Source: a virus
Reading direction: 5' to 3' (one strand)
DNA length: 64,000 nucleotides
IMG/VR virus record: IMGVR_UViG_3300010396_000048
Span: 1-64,000 of that record
The notes under the pieces are model-generated. The model was given only the letters and a program-made list of their open reading frames with translations. It had not been told where the DNA came from and did no database searches. Position 1 is the first letter of the stretch. Every line of letters begins with the position of its first letter. Of the stretch, positions 1 through 7,719 are shown piece by piece. Both the position numbers and the translations under genes were made by a program.

Positions 1-470
1 GAAGCAATGAAGTTAGATGCCGGGAGTGGCCGCTCGACGCCGTAGTAGTCGGCTTCGATGCACTCCTCGAGATAAATCTGCGCGTCGTGCAGCGCCTTAA
101 TCTGCTCGGCAAAGACCTGCCGATTCCCGTAGACGATCGCCGCCTCGCGAATGTAGTCGTCTACCTTCCCGCACAAGCCCACCGGCTTGGTGCCCTTGTA
201 GACAATCTCGTTCTCGAGATTCTTCACCCACAACTCGACAGCGACGATCCGCTCGGAGCGCTCCTCGTCGGTCATCGTTCGTGCGCGTAACCTCGGATCT
301 CGGATGAAACTCGGGATAGCGTCGCCGGGCCGATAACAGCCGGCAGCGAGGCATCCCTTATAATTCGTGTGGACATGCCAACCGCGCGAAAGAATCTGCG
401 CCCGAAGGCCGGCAACAAATCCAAAAACCATACCGACGCATACGAGCAAGCACAATACGAAAGTCAGCAC
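1..470 (-). CDS. Hypothetical membrane-anchored protein, C-terminus cut by the window edge
   Basis: An open frame runs off the left edge with no stop. From a GTG at 470 it begins with a hydrophobic stretch (about residues 1-22) that looks like one membrane segment, followed by a hydrophilic domain containing an in-frame ATG at 275. The GTG start is preferred because it overlaps the end of the upstream gene (stop at 464-466) by 7 nt, as in the rest of this operon. If translation starts at 275 instead, the product is soluble. I do not recognise the family. Confidence 0.5.
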   Translation of the reverse strand, partial: MLTFVLCLLVCVGMVFGFVAGLRAQILSRGWHVHTNYKGCLAAGCYRPGDAIPSFIRDPRLRARTMTDEERSERIVAVELWVKNLENEIVYKGTKPVGLCGKVDDYIREAAIVYGNRQVFAEQIKALHDAQIYLEECIEADYYGVERPLPASNFIA

Positions 471-655
471 TCGCGGTCGGGGTCCTCCACGCTTAGGGTG
501 CAGTCGACAATTGCGAGTTCGTGCCGCGTATTGTCGGCGTTGCTACGACGAATCAGGTAGCCGGTTTCCGTGCGATCGTATACGCGAAAGCCATCGCGTA
601 GCGCATCTCCCAACCGACGGTAGACGCGCACTCCCGGCACGGTCCGACCCTCCAA
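464..655 (-). CDS. Small hypothetical protein with GFRVY motif
   Basis: A 63-residue protein starting 3 nt after the stop of the upstream gene. Its core (L-x-DA-x-R-x-GFRVY, then T-x-x-G-x-x-x-R) closely resembles that of a 46-residue protein encoded at 25266-25406 in the lysis region, so the two are probably paralogues. Function is unknown. It is a late member of the leftward early operon. Confidence 0.6.
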   Translation of the reverse strand: MEGRTVPGVRVYRRLGDALRDGFRVYDRTETGYLIRRSNADNTRHELAIVDCTLSVEDPDREC

Positions 656-658
656 TGG

Positions 659-1204
659 TTAGGCGGCGGTCTTCGTTTTCAAACGCAGCGCCAGCGCTTT
701 CATGAAGCGCGATACGCTTGCCCACCACGCGCGTACCTCGTCTGGCATGACGGCGCCAAGCGTGAGGCGCGTTTCATCATCCCGATCGAGAGCCATATCG
801 CAAATGGCGGCAATCTTTAGCGCGGTGTCCGGCGTCTTCGGGTATTCCAGCCAGGGCAAACCCGAAAACCCCTCCGCAGCGCCGGTATGCTTCGGTCGCA
901 TAATCTCGGCGTACGTCGACCGGGCACGGGCTCGAATCACAGCGGCCGGATCTCTGGAATCCTCGCTGACGTTCAGTTCGCGAACCTTCTGCTCAACGAG
1001 CGGCTGCGCTTTGGGCGCCGACGCTGGCCGTCGAACATACGACTTGCGGCCGTTGACTCTGAGCCCGAGGGTCGCCACTCGCTGACAGCAGGCCGTAAAG
1101 GTCCTGGCGTTGAGGGCCACATCCTTGAAGCACGATTGACCGTGGACTGGGTAGTTCGCTCGCAGGAACGCGTCTTCTCGCACGCTCCAAACCGGGTAAG
1201 CCAA
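659..1204 (-). CDS. Hypothetical protein with Myb/SANT-like N-terminus
   Basis: A 181-residue protein from a TTG start with an AGGAA ribosome-binding site 7 nt upstream. The first 45 residues have spaced tryptophan and aromatic residues and a helix-helix-LG pattern (W-S-x-x-E-D-x-x-L-R...V-A-T-L-G) like the small helix-turn-helix domains found in many phage early proteins. This suggests DNA binding. The rest is Ala/Arg-rich and unassigned. Confidence 0.6.
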   Translation of the reverse strand: MAYPVWSVREDAFLRANYPVHGQSCFKDVALNARTFTACCQRVATLGLRVNGRKSYVRRPASAPKAQPLVEQKVRELNVSEDSRDPAAVIRARARSTYAEIMRPKHTGAAEGFSGLPWLEYPKTPDTALKIAAICDMALDRDDETRLTLGAVMPDEVRAWWASVSRFMKALALRLKTKTAA

Positions 1205-1214
1205 GCGGAGATTC

Positions 1215-1415
1215 CTATCCGGCGATGCCAGTAAGCGCGAGGCGTGCAGCCTGCGTCAGTTCAGCCGTTGTGCGCGGGTCGTTCGCATCGAACGCAAGCT
1301 CCGCACGCCGCAAGCGCCCCTGCGTCACGATCTCTCGCTCGAGGTGCTCGTTGGCGATGCCAGCATATCGACGTTGGGCGATGGCTCGGCGACTTAGCGG
1401 ACGACGACGCGCCAT
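1215..1415 (-). CDS. Small basic hypothetical protein
   Basis: A 66-residue, Arg- and Ala-rich, probably helical protein. The start at 1415 is chosen because GGAGG lies 7 nt upstream. The same frame extends to 1976, but that extension is low-complexity and overlaps the real gene at 1631-1912 in another frame. The stop lies 11 nt before the TTG of the next gene. Family unknown. Confidence 0.6.
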   Translation of the reverse strand: MARRRPLSRRAIAQRRYAGIANEHLEREIVTQGRLRRAELAFDANDPRTTAELTQAARLALTGIAG

Positions 1416-1491
1416 AACTCGCCTCCATGAACGCACGAAGGCCCAGTGTGCGCCGGGCCCCGCACGCATACGCACGCGGCTGGTGAAAACT

Positions 1492-1591
1492 TGGTGGAGC
1501 TGCCGGGCAACGAACCCGGGTTCGCATCCATCGTTGACGAGCATTTCTTGGACCGGGGCTGGAGTCGAACCAGCTTCTCCCCCTCCCGGCC
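1492..1591 (-). other. Two tandem tRNA T-arm/acceptor-like elements
   Basis: In the gap between two genes, the minus strand carries two tRNA-like 3' ends. The first (1549-1591) has a T-stem GCTGG/CCAGC around the canonical loop TTCGACT. It is stacked on a 7-bp helix GGCCGGG/CCCGGTC, with 10 nt replacing the D and anticodon arms. The second (1492-1519) has CCGGG/CCCGG around TTCGTTG followed by CAGCTCCACCA, with an encoded CCA. I could not fold either into a full cloverleaf, so I do not call a tRNA gene. They could be decayed tRNAs, tRNA-mimic RNAs, or chance hairpins. Confidence 0.4.
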
Positions 1592-1630
1592 ACACACCGA
1601 CGAGCGAGCTCGCCGGCGGTTGATGCGGCT

Positions 1631-1912
1631 TTAGACCGCGACGAGTTCGGCACCGAACGAGCGGGACATGATCCCCTCGAACACGGTGTCGGTCTCGGAC
1701 TGCTTTTCGGTGTTGCCGGTTAGCAGATGCACGATTTGTGGCGGGCCATCGTGCGACCCGGCTCGCGACGAATACGTCGAATCGATCAGCCCCAGGGCAA
1801 GCGAAAACCCGGCCATCCACATCGTGAACGCCGGGCCTCGAATCTTTTCGTCTGCGAAATCCTGGGACTCCACTGACACGCTTAGGATACCAAGGGCGCG
1901 GAGCGTTGTCAA
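1631..1912 (-). CDS. Hypothetical protein, 93 aa
   Basis: The start codon overlaps the stop of the upstream gene by 4 nt (ATGA), which supports the start at 1912. The sequence is mixed, with no clear membrane segment or motif. Its TAA stop lies 39 nt before the first tRNA-like element. Unknown function. Confidence 0.6.
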   Translation of the reverse strand: MTTLRALGILSVSVESQDFADEKIRGPAFTMWMAGFSLALGLIDSTYSSRAGSHDGPPQIVHLLTGNTEKQSETDTVFEGIMSRSFGAELVAV

Positions 1913-2769
1913 CTTGCCGTGTGCAATTCCTCGCCGCCGTGCTCAAGTAGCGTTTGAAGCCGATTGAGAATAGCATCGGTCTGTGTGCCGTTGCGCGCCA
2001 TCGAAAGTAGGCCGTGCATCTGCTCGGCGAGTTCGATTACGCCCATCCCGGTCATCTCGTGCATCTCAACGACGACGCCCGGCTCGATGCGCCCGGAAAT
2101 CTTCATCCTGGGCTCGCTGCCCTTCAGTGGCCGGCCGGACCCACGGCGTCCCTCGATCGACCGCACGTTGCGCGCGTGCATCCGGCGGGCGCGCTCCTCC
2201 TCGGACAGCGGACCCGTCTCGTCGCTCAGAATCTCGTCATAGTTGCGCTGCCGGCGATCAGCCATGGCATCGGCGTTCGGAGGATCTTCATGCTTGCGAC
2301 CCGATCGGCTACCGCCGGAAATCTCGACGTCGTGTTTCATGAGGTTCGTGACCGAATCGCCCAAATAGTCCGCGTCACGACCCTTCGATGCATCGGTCTC
2401 CCCAAGCCGCGCCGCTTCTTCCGCTCGTTGACGGCCGAGTTGGACGATCTCCACCTCTGGCAAAGCGGGGAACTCTTTGCGGACTTCGTCGATCGCCTTG
2501 CTTACATCGAGATAGGCACCGCGATTCGAGGGGCCCTTCTCCGGGGGTGGCGCACCAAACGGAATCCCCGCGGCTTCCAGCCGAGCCCGCTCTTTGCGGT
2601 TTTGCCGTTCGTTCCACTCGAAGCCGTCGACGCGAGTCGCATGGTGCCCGATCCCCAAGACCGAGGAACTATCATCGGTAAAGGAATCGTCCAATTGCGA
2701 CGACGGAGCCTCCCGGTTATCGGGTGCTCCGTCATACTGCGGCTCCGGCTGATCGTCACCGAAACTCAT
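1909..2769 (-). CDS. Hypothetical charged protein, 286 aa
   Basis: A long acidic and Arg-rich protein with disordered-looking N- and C-terminal thirds. The middle contains E-E-R-A-R-type segments that may form coiled coil. It starts with ATG at 2769. About 50 nt separate it from the upstream zinc-finger gene. No family recognised. Confidence 0.65.
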   Translation of the reverse strand: MSFGDDQPEPQYDGAPDNREAPSSQLDDSFTDDSSSVLGIGHHATRVDGFEWNERQNRKERARLEAAGIPFGAPPPEKGPSNRGAYLDVSKAIDEVRKEFPALPEVEIVQLGRQRAEEAARLGETDASKGRDADYLGDSVTNLMKHDVEISGGSRSGRKHEDPPNADAMADRRQRNYDEILSDETGPLSEEERARRMHARNVRSIEGRRGSGRPLKGSEPRMKISGRIEPGVVVEMHEMTGMGVIELAEQMHGLLSMARNGTQTDAILNRLQTLLEHGGEELHTAS

Positions 2770-2819
2770 TGCTCAAATCCTCGCTCACGCCGGTCCGGAA
2801 ACCGGCGGCCTAAAAGCCG

Positions 2820-3320
2820 CTACGCGGCTGTTGCGTCTACTGTTCCACGTATATCGAGGCGCTGCTTTTTTGTCGCGTCTGCCGCGGCTTTCCCGGCGGC
2901 CTTCGCTCGAAAGCGCCTTTTATACTCGGCGTGTCGAACGACGAGGACGGCTCTCTGGCAGTCACGACACCGCTCTTTGCCTCCGGCTTTGCGCTCCTCG
3001 GCGCCGCAATCCTTACAGGTCATCGCAGAGTAGACGCGGGGCTTTTGTACCCTCGCTGCTGCGCGCGCGTTACCGCGGCAAGGACCACATCTGGACGAAT
3101 GAAGCTGCGGCGGAACTGCAGCACCGCACTCTCTGCACACGCCACCAATGGGGCGACGCACGCGTTTCTGTCTGGCTGGAATTACCCGCCGCATTGTCGC
3201 GTCGCTAGCATCCGTCTGGATCATTTCGTCGCGCCACCCGTCGCGAAGCAACTTCGCGAGGCGGTCGAACAGTTGTTGCGTTGGTATGCTATCTAGAACA
3301 CGCATCGGTCTTGCGATCAT
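2820..3320 (-). CDS. Zinc-finger protein with two CxxC-pair clusters
   Basis: A 166-residue basic protein with two zinc-ribbon-like clusters, CRECG...CGPC and CKDCG...CRDC, and a basic helical C-terminus. Probably binds nucleic acid. The start overlaps the stop of the upstream gene by 4 nt (ATGA). Specific role unknown. Confidence 0.65.
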   Translation of the reverse strand: MIARPMRVLDSIPTQQLFDRLAKLLRDGWRDEMIQTDASDATMRRVIPARQKRVRRPIGGVCRECGAAVPPQLHSSRCGPCRGNARAAARVQKPRVYSAMTCKDCGAEERKAGGKERCRDCQRAVLVVRHAEYKRRFRAKAAGKAAADATKKQRLDIRGTVDATAA

Positions 3321-3685
3321 GCCACCCTCCCGCGCTGCTTTCGATCGGTATCGATATTATTGCCAAGATGCCACCCGTGTAGCGGGCAGCGGTAGGCGTG
3401 TTGACGGTTGACGAGGTTGCGCGTTGCGATCTTGGCTTGCGCCTCGTCGAAGCTCGCGTACGCCCTCTTGGCCGTCCCATCGGACTTGATGCACTGCCGG
3501 TACTCGGCGTGCACGACGTTGCCTTTCTTCTGCTCGATAAGCGATAGCAGGTGCGCCTTCGACTCGCTCCCATGCCCCACGAGTTCGCCGAGATAGGCTT
3601 CCACTTGCCGGCGATGCGGAGCCACCCATACGACATCGTAGAGGATCGCCAAAAGGATAGCCCCGGAAATGACGGCGGCGGTCAC
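3317..3685 (-). CDS. Membrane-anchored protein with C-terminal zinc-ribbon motif
   Basis: 122 residues from a GTG start. Residues about 3-20 are a hydrophobic helix. The C-terminus carries an AYRCPLHGWHLG motif of the kind found at the ends of small phage zinc-ribbon proteins. A related ending (AYRCSQGHCHVG) occurs in the gene at 6756-7154. Likely an inner-membrane-anchored early protein of unknown role. Confidence 0.6.
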   Translation of the reverse strand: MTAAVISGAILLAILYDVVWVAPHRRQVEAYLGELVGHGSESKAHLLSLIEQKKGNVVHAEYRQCIKSDGTAKRAYASFDEAQAKIATRNLVNRQHAYRCPLHGWHLGNNIDTDRKQRGRVA

Positions 3686-3730
3686 TCCAGGTATCCAAGC
3701 CGCTCGATCGGAGATAGCGACTCCCAGGCG

Positions 3731-3916
3731 TTACGCATCGCGCTTCTCTTTCTCGCAGTCATCCGCTGCTTGGTGCAAGAAGTCTCCGATTTTGCGAGCT
3801 TCACTTGGCGTGAATGCCCATGAGCCGACGACGCGCCTACTTAATGACGCGGTCCCCAAAAGTACGCAGTCTCCCGGTTGCACCGAAATCACGACTTGAG
3901 CCCTGCTGCCCCTCAC
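3731..3916 (-). CDS. Small hypothetical protein, 61 aa
   Basis: The start overlaps the upstream stop by 4 nt (ATGA). Composition is protein-like, with an N-terminal beta-rich half and a C-terminal helix ending in K-E-K-R. No motif recognised. Confidence 0.5.
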   Translation of the reverse strand: MRGSRAQVVISVQPGDCVLLGTASLSRRVVGSWAFTPSEARKIGDFLHQAADDCEKEKRDA

Positions 3917-4197
3917 GATACCTCCCCACCCTTGACCGACAGGGCAAACGCGGCTTCGAGGGCGCGACGCACAGAATAAGTGTCATGGGCTCCAACAAGC
4001 CCTGCCGCTTGCAAGGATTCTTCCGCCGCTTCCACCATTTGCTCCGTAACGGCTGGCGAGGCTCGCTCGGCATCGCGCTTTGCTTGCCACTCTGCTCCAG
4101 CCACGAAGGCGCGTTCCAGGTGCGGCGCTCGCGCAATGGTTTCGCGTTCCAGCATCGCGTAGGTCAACGCCGCTTCTCTCGCGTCATCCATGCTCAA
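3913..4197 (-). CDS. Hypothetical protein with VTEQMVEAA motif
   Basis: A 94-residue helical protein. Its second half (VTEQMVEAAEES...VRRALEAA) resembles the second half of the neighbouring protein at 4184-4477 (VTEAMVDAARDA...MRAALEAA). The two are likely tandem paralogues of a small helical module common in phages. It overlaps both neighbours. Role unknown. Confidence 0.6.
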   Translation of the reverse strand: MSMDDAREAALTYAMLERETIARAPHLERAFVAGAEWQAKRDAERASPAVTEQMVEAAEESLQAAGLVGAHDTYSVRRALEAAFALSVKGGEVS

Positions 4198-4477
4198 CCC
4201 TCGCTTTCTCTGCTGCTTCTAGCGCAGCGCGCATCGGTTTCGGTTGCAGGCAAAGGTCGTCGTCGTCGCAGGCTGCGTAATAAGCATCCCGCGCGGCGTC
4301 AACCATCGCCTCTGTCACCTCTCGCGGTTCTGACAGAGCATCGGTAAAGCCGAGAATGTAGGCTTCGCGAGCGCAACGAACGATTTCCGGATACCGTTCG
4401 GTATAGGTCTTTCCGTAGTGGTACTCAGACATTGGATACGCCTGTTTGGCCCGCTCTTTGCCGCGCTCTTGGCTCAT
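4184..4477 (-). CDS. Hypothetical protein with VTEAMVDAA motif
   Basis: A 97-residue protein, paralogous in its C-terminal half to the product of 3913-4197. It overlaps the downstream gene by 14 nt and the upstream gene by 4 nt. Function unknown. Confidence 0.6.
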   Translation of the reverse strand: MSQERGKERAKQAYPMSEYHYGKTYTERYPEIVRCAREAYILGFTDALSEPREVTEAMVDAARDAYYAACDDDDLCLQPKPMRAALEAAEKARVEHG

Positions 4478-4959
4478 ACCGGTTCCTTTCCGTGAAGGAT
4501 GCGACGAATAGCGCCAGATGGAACGGGGACACTATCGCAGGTAGCTGCGTGTAAGTTTGATATGGCGTTCTCGTGTTCGATGCAGTACGCAACTGAAGCC
4601 GCGATCTTGCCGCGCAGTCGCTCGTTCTCCGTAGCCAGGGATTCGAGAGCATCGGCTGCTTCCGTAAGCGTTGCCCAATCCGTCTTTTCGTAGACCGGCT
4701 CGCGGTCTTCAACGACGGCGAGTTGGCCTTCTGTCAGCGTTGCCGCCCAACCCGAAAAGATATAGTCAGGCTCTCGGCCTAGAAGCCGCTGGAAGGCTTC
4801 GGATACCGCGTCCCTCATTGGGCAATCGGACGCTGGCGCAAGCAGGTTGCGTGGAATCTCACCGACCTTGCACGACCATACGGCTGCGTCGGGGTTCGGT
4901 TCTTGCGGGATTCTAAGCGCGCGAATCCGCGCTACGAGGTCCGCGACGTTATCGGCCAT
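4474..4959 (-). CDS. Hypothetical protein, 161 aa
   Basis: Begins inside the last codons of a 49-residue gene and ends with an ATGA overlap onto the next gene. A leucine-rich stretch around residues 95-120 (ALESLATENERLRGKI) could form a short coiled coil. Scattered cysteines. No family assigned. Confidence 0.6.
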   Translation of the reverse strand: MADNVADLVARIRALRIPQEPNPDAAVWSCKVGEIPRNLLAPASDCPMRDAVSEAFQRLLGREPDYIFSGWAATLTEGQLAVVEDREPVYEKTDWATLTEAADALESLATENERLRGKIAASVAYCIEHENAISNLHAATCDSVPVPSGAIRRILHGKEPV

Positions 4960-5098
4960 CGGGTGTCTCCAATATGCTAATCACGAGGTCGCGCTCCGCC
5001 CGAGTTAACTTCACGCTGCGGTACTCGATGATGCCCTTGCGGCTAACAATCGGCGCGCGTCGCAGTTTGCGGAGGATGCGCTTTACGGGTTCAGTCAC
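4949..5098 (-). CDS. Small basic protein, 49 aa
   Basis: A GTG-initiated frame, with the start read as VTEPVKRILRK, giving a basic 49-residue protein. Its stop overlaps the start of the next gene. The sequence is coherent and the spacing fits the operon, but there is no family match. Confidence 0.5.
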   Translation of the reverse strand: MTEPVKRILRKLRRAPIVSRKGIIEYRSVKLTRAERDLVISILETPDGR

Positions 5099-5125
5099 GC
5101 TCTCGCCTCGCTCATTCGCTTGCCC

Positions 5126-5425
5126 TCATCCACGGTATTGAATCTCCTCTCGAATCTCGTTGGCTATGTCGATGCTGGTTTGCATCTCGCGCAACGAACG
5201 CTGCAGATGCTTTAGGGCCTCGTTTGGGCCACGCAGTTTCATGAACTCGGTGTCTCGAATCTCATAGGTCGTCCACCTATTGCTGCAGTCAGCGTTGGCG
5301 CACTTGCGGCGGCGCCGCACATGCTCGCGGGCCTCGCGGGAGTCGATGACCGCCGACTCGGGACAGCCGCACTCGTCACAAGCGGCGCTGGTTCCCCGGC
5401 GCTTGCCCTCATCCGATGGAGTCAT
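5126..5425 (-). CDS. NrdR-type zinc-ribbon protein
   Basis: 99 residues. The N-terminus has CDECGCPES, a D-S-R segment, and KCANADC with W-T-T-Y-E. This matches the zinc ribbon of NrdR and related phage proteins: CxxC...D-S-R...RR-R-x-C...C...R-x-T-T-Y-E. The ATP-cone domain of NrdR is absent; the rest is a helical tail. Possibly a small nucleic-acid-binding regulator. The start at 5425 overlaps the upstream stop by 4 nt, so the longer frame upstream is rejected. Confidence 0.6.
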   Translation of the reverse strand: MTPSDEGKRRGTSAACDECGCPESAVIDSREAREHVRRRRKCANADCSNRWTTYEIRDTEFMKLRGPNEALKHLQRSLREMQTSIDIANEIREEIQYRG

Positions 5426-5610
5426 GCTCGACACCGCGGATGATTGCCGAGGCAGTCCGTGGCGCTCTCGTGGCCCTGAGGGCGACCGCATCCGCAAAGC
5501 GGCAGCGTCGAGCCCGTTACCATGACAGGGACGTAACCCGGCCCGCAGGTGCATGACGCGACCCATCCAGCCCAAACTTTTCCGCAACGCGGGCAAATCC
5601 ACGGTTCCAT
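5422..5610 (-). CDS. Small zinc-ribbon protein, 62 aa
   Basis: Starts MEPWICPRCGKVWAGW and contains four CxxC or CxC pairs plus a terminal H-x-R-C. Probably binds two zinc ions. It sits 5 nt after the upstream stop and overlaps the next gene by 4 nt. Role unknown. Confidence 0.55.
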   Translation of the reverse strand: MEPWICPRCGKVWAGWVASCTCGPGYVPVMVTGSTLPLCGCGRPQGHESATDCLGNHPRCRA

Positions 5611-5615
5611 CTTGG

Positions 5616-5975
5616 TTACGCCGGGACCAGCGTGTGCGCGGCGATGAAGGCTCGGATGCGCTCCGCTACCGCGTGAGGGTTTCGCTCCCATTCCGAGTAC
5701 GCAAAGAGATGGAACAACTCATACGCATCGGCCAACGCTATTTCATAGAACGACTCGACGGCGTTCCAATTCACCAGCGATGCGCCGTAGCAGGGCACCT
5801 CGCCGCGCCTAAAGTCTCTGAGTCGTAGCCCCTCGGCGTTGTGCGCCGCATCCTGGCAGGCGTGGCCGATGACGCACGCGGTGGTCCCGCACTTCCAGAT
5901 TGCGAGGTCTACGGCTGCAGGGTCGAGCCGGTCGGCGAGATCGGCGGTCATCTTGAGGCGACGAATGTTTGGCAT
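5616..5975 (-). CDS. Hypothetical phage protein, 119 aa
   Basis: Starts MPNIRRLKMTADLADRL and contains a W-K-C-G-T-T-A-C-V-I-G-H segment that recurs in small early phage proteins of unknown function. The ATG shares a base with the upstream TGA (TGATG). The longer frame upstream is a shadow of the Ala/Ser repeats. Confidence 0.6.
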   Translation of the reverse strand: MPNIRRLKMTADLADRLDPAAVDLAIWKCGTTACVIGHACQDAAHNAEGLRLRDFRRGEVPCYGASLVNWNAVESFYEIALADAYELFHLFAYSEWERNPHAVAERIRAFIAAHTLVPA

Positions 5976-6724
5976 CACGCCGCCTCCAATAGTTCGATCA
6001 GCACGTCCGCCATGCGCGAATACGCCGCGCTCCACGCCGCGCCCGCCGCGCTCTCCGCGCTCTCCGCGCTCTCCGCCGCGCTCGCCGCGCTCTCCGCGCT
6101 CTCCGCCGCGCTCATCGCCGCGCTCATCGCCGCGCTCATCGCCGCGCTCCTCGCCTCGCTCCTCGCCGCGCTCGCCGCGCTCCACGCCGCGCTCCTCGCC
6201 GCGCTCGCCGCGCTCGCCGCGCTCCTCGCCTCGCTCGCCGCGCTCGCCGCGCTCATCGCCGCGCTCCTCGCCGCGCTCGCATCCATCGGGTCGCCCTTAG
6301 CCCAGGCCGCAACGAGCGCCGCAACATCCGAAACAGCCTGCTTCACCAGCGGATGGTTGATGCCAGGACTTATCGTTTCGTCAGTCAGTATTCGGTGTAA
6401 AAACTGCCATTGAACGGCCCCCAGGTCCGCTCCGGGTCGAATCGCGCCCATAAACCGCAACGGAAACTGTTTGGCAGCACCGTTGGGCAGCCCCTCAAAG
6501 AGCGTATCTTCGAGGTACGCGAGCGGTGCGGGAATCCCAAACAGAGCCTCATATCGCGAATGGTCCGAGTCGTGAATAGTGCAGCCGATGGCGCAGCCCT
6601 TGCCGTGCTCCCAATACTGACCTTTGACGATCTCGTCGGCGGCAGCATGCAGGCGAAGTTGTTCGAGGATTGCGTCTTTTTCCACTTGCGAATCGTGATA
6701 GGCGATGAGTTTGGTTGCCGTCAT
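5975..6724 (-). CDS. Protein with Ala-Ser repeat tail, 249 aa
   Basis: The N-terminal 150 residues form a folded-looking domain. Residues about 150-240 are a run of S-A-A, S-A-A-R, S-A-E and S-A-W repeats, then a short C-terminal helix. The start at 6724 has AAGGAA 7 nt upstream; an adjacent ATG at 6727 is also possible. Proteins with such Ala/Ser tails are common in phages of high-GC hosts and have no known function. Confidence 0.65.
   Translation of the reverse strand: MTATKLIAYHDSQVEKDAILEQLRLHAAADEIVKGQYWEHGKGCAIGCTIHDSDHSRYEALFGIPAPLAYLEDTLFEGLPNGAAKQFPLRFMGAIRPGADLGAVQWQFLHRILTDETISPGINHPLVKQAVSDVAALVAAWAKGDPMDASAARSAAMSAASAASEARSAASAASAARSAAWSAASAARSEARSAAMSAAMSAAMSAAESAESAASAAESAESAESAAGAAWSAAYSRMADVLIELLEAA
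6020..6285 (-). repeat. Ala/Ser-coding GC-rich tandem repeat
   Basis: A degenerate tandem array of the nonanucleotide-like unit cgccgcgctc and variants (ctccgcgct, ctcatcgcc). It encodes the Ala-Ser tail of the protein at 5975-6724. Copy number could vary by slippage. Confidence 0.75.
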
Positions 6725-6755
6725 CATTTCGTTCCTTTCGATTGCGGTGCAGGCG

Positions 6756-7154
6756 TCATGCCCACCGCTTTCCGACGTGGCAGTGACCTTGCGAGCAACG
6801 GTAAGCGTGGCAGGTTCGTCCCCGCGTGGACGCCGCCGAGTCGGCCTCCTGCATCGTTGCAAAGTGCTTTTTGGGTGAGCCATCTTTGCTCGAACATTCT
6901 CGGATTGACGACACCCACGACCCATCGGGAGCGTAGTGGTGCGTTGCAATAATCGCAGCAATACGCTGACTGCTCAACGGGTGCGCGATCGACCGCTGCC
7001 CAGGCTTTAGCCCTGTGTGCCGCGTCGCAACCGTCCAAGGATGCTTCGCCTTCGCGTGATTGACGTAAGGGCGCACCCATCCTGGGCGCCGATGGTCGTG
7101 GTAGTCCCACCGGAGCAGCGCATGGCATTCGACGCAGGAGAACCGGCCTTCCAC
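6756..7154 (-). CDS. Zinc-finger hypothetical protein, 132 aa
   Basis: The N-terminus has a C-V-E-C-H...H-x-x-x-x-H cluster resembling a C2H2-like finger. The C-terminus ends AYRCSQGHCHVGKRW after a F-A-T-M-Q-E-A-D segment, a small zinc-binding motif shared with the protein at 3317-3685. Function unknown. Confidence 0.6.
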   Translation of the reverse strand: MEGRFSCVECHALLRWDYHDHRRPGWVRPYVNHAKAKHPWTVATRHTGLKPGQRSIAHPLSSQRIAAIIATHHYAPDGSWVSSIRECSSKDGSPKKHFATMQEADSAASTRGRTCHAYRCSQGHCHVGKRWA

Positions 7155-7169
7155 TATCTTGCGGGGCGC

Positions 7170-7412
7170 TCACGGGGAATACGGGTGCTCCAAAAGTTCG
7201 GCGATGCGGCTCAAGGACTCAGCCCAATGCGAATTTAGGTAACGCGCCAGGCTCTCGCGCGCTCCGGCAACAGGCTTTGGCGATCCGCCGCGACCATAGT
7301 TTCGCTTCGCCGCCAAACGTTCGCGCAAGCATGGTCGGCAGACCCAATACGGACTGTCCGGGCGACCAGCTCGCTCCTTGACTCGTCCGCAGCGGCAGAT
7401 GGGATCCGTCAC
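7170..7412 (-). CDS. Small zinc-ribbon protein, 80 aa
   Basis: GTG start overlapping the upstream stop by 4 nt (GTGA). CRCG...WVCRPCLRERL forms one CxC/CxxC zinc site, followed by a helical tail ending in HPYSP. Unknown function. Confidence 0.55.
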   Translation of the reverse strand: MTDPICRCGRVKERAGRPDSPYWVCRPCLRERLAAKRNYGRGGSPKPVAGARESLARYLNSHWAESLSRIAELLEHPYSP

Positions 7413-7648
7413 GTCGCTGAATCTCCGAATAGCGTCGGGCTTGCCAGCGAGCCCCAGGAGCCGTCCGCGCGGAGTCCTTCGAGGCAGGCGCAGCCCTTCA
7501 CGCGGCACTTCGATTCGCTACGCTTAAGCGAATACGAATGCTGAATGTCGTGGTGCCCGCAAAGGCACGCGACGACCGGAACCTGGCCGCACTCGTACTC
7601 GCGCACCTCGACGACAAGGCCGCCCATAAACACGTCTCCGACCTTCAC
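7409..7648 (-). CDS. Small Cys-rich protein, 79 aa
   Basis: GTG start at 7648 overlapping the stop of a 24-residue ORF (GTGA). Contains CLCGHHDIQHSY and CRVKGCACL clusters, likely zinc binding. A longer frame upstream is rejected because of the overlap pattern. Confidence 0.5.
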   Translation of the reverse strand: MKVGDVFMGGLVVEVREYECGQVPVVACLCGHHDIQHSYSLKRSESKCRVKGCACLEGLRADGSWGSLASPTLFGDSAT

Positions 7649-7719
7649 TCGTTGCTCCTCGGTGAAGGCTGCGGCGTTGCGATCGCCACGAGGACAGCGA
7701 GGATGACGGCGCTCGTCAT
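7645..7719 (-). CDS. Micro-ORF, 24 aa, hydrophobic N-terminus
   Basis: ATG overlaps the upstream stop (ATGA) and its TGA overlaps the downstream GTG (GTGA). The peptide starts MTSAVILAVLVAIATP, so it could insert in a membrane. The double overlap suggests it is translated, if only to couple its neighbours. Confidence 0.4.
   Translation of the reverse strand: MTSAVILAVLVAIATPQPSPRSNE

Noticed and set aside
1625-1645. Apparent Leu-type anticodon arm (GCGGTCTAAAGCCGC)
   Set aside because: The TAA is the stop codon of the gene at 1631-1912, position 33 would be C rather than T, and no matching acceptor stem exists.
1416-1976. Upstream extension of the small gene at 1215-1415
   Set aside because: Overlaps the better-supported gene 1631-1912 and the tRNA-like elements; the start at 1415 has a strong GGAGG.
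6020-6285. Possible CRISPR array
   Set aside because: Repeats are short, degenerate and coding (Ala/Ser tail) with no unique spacers.
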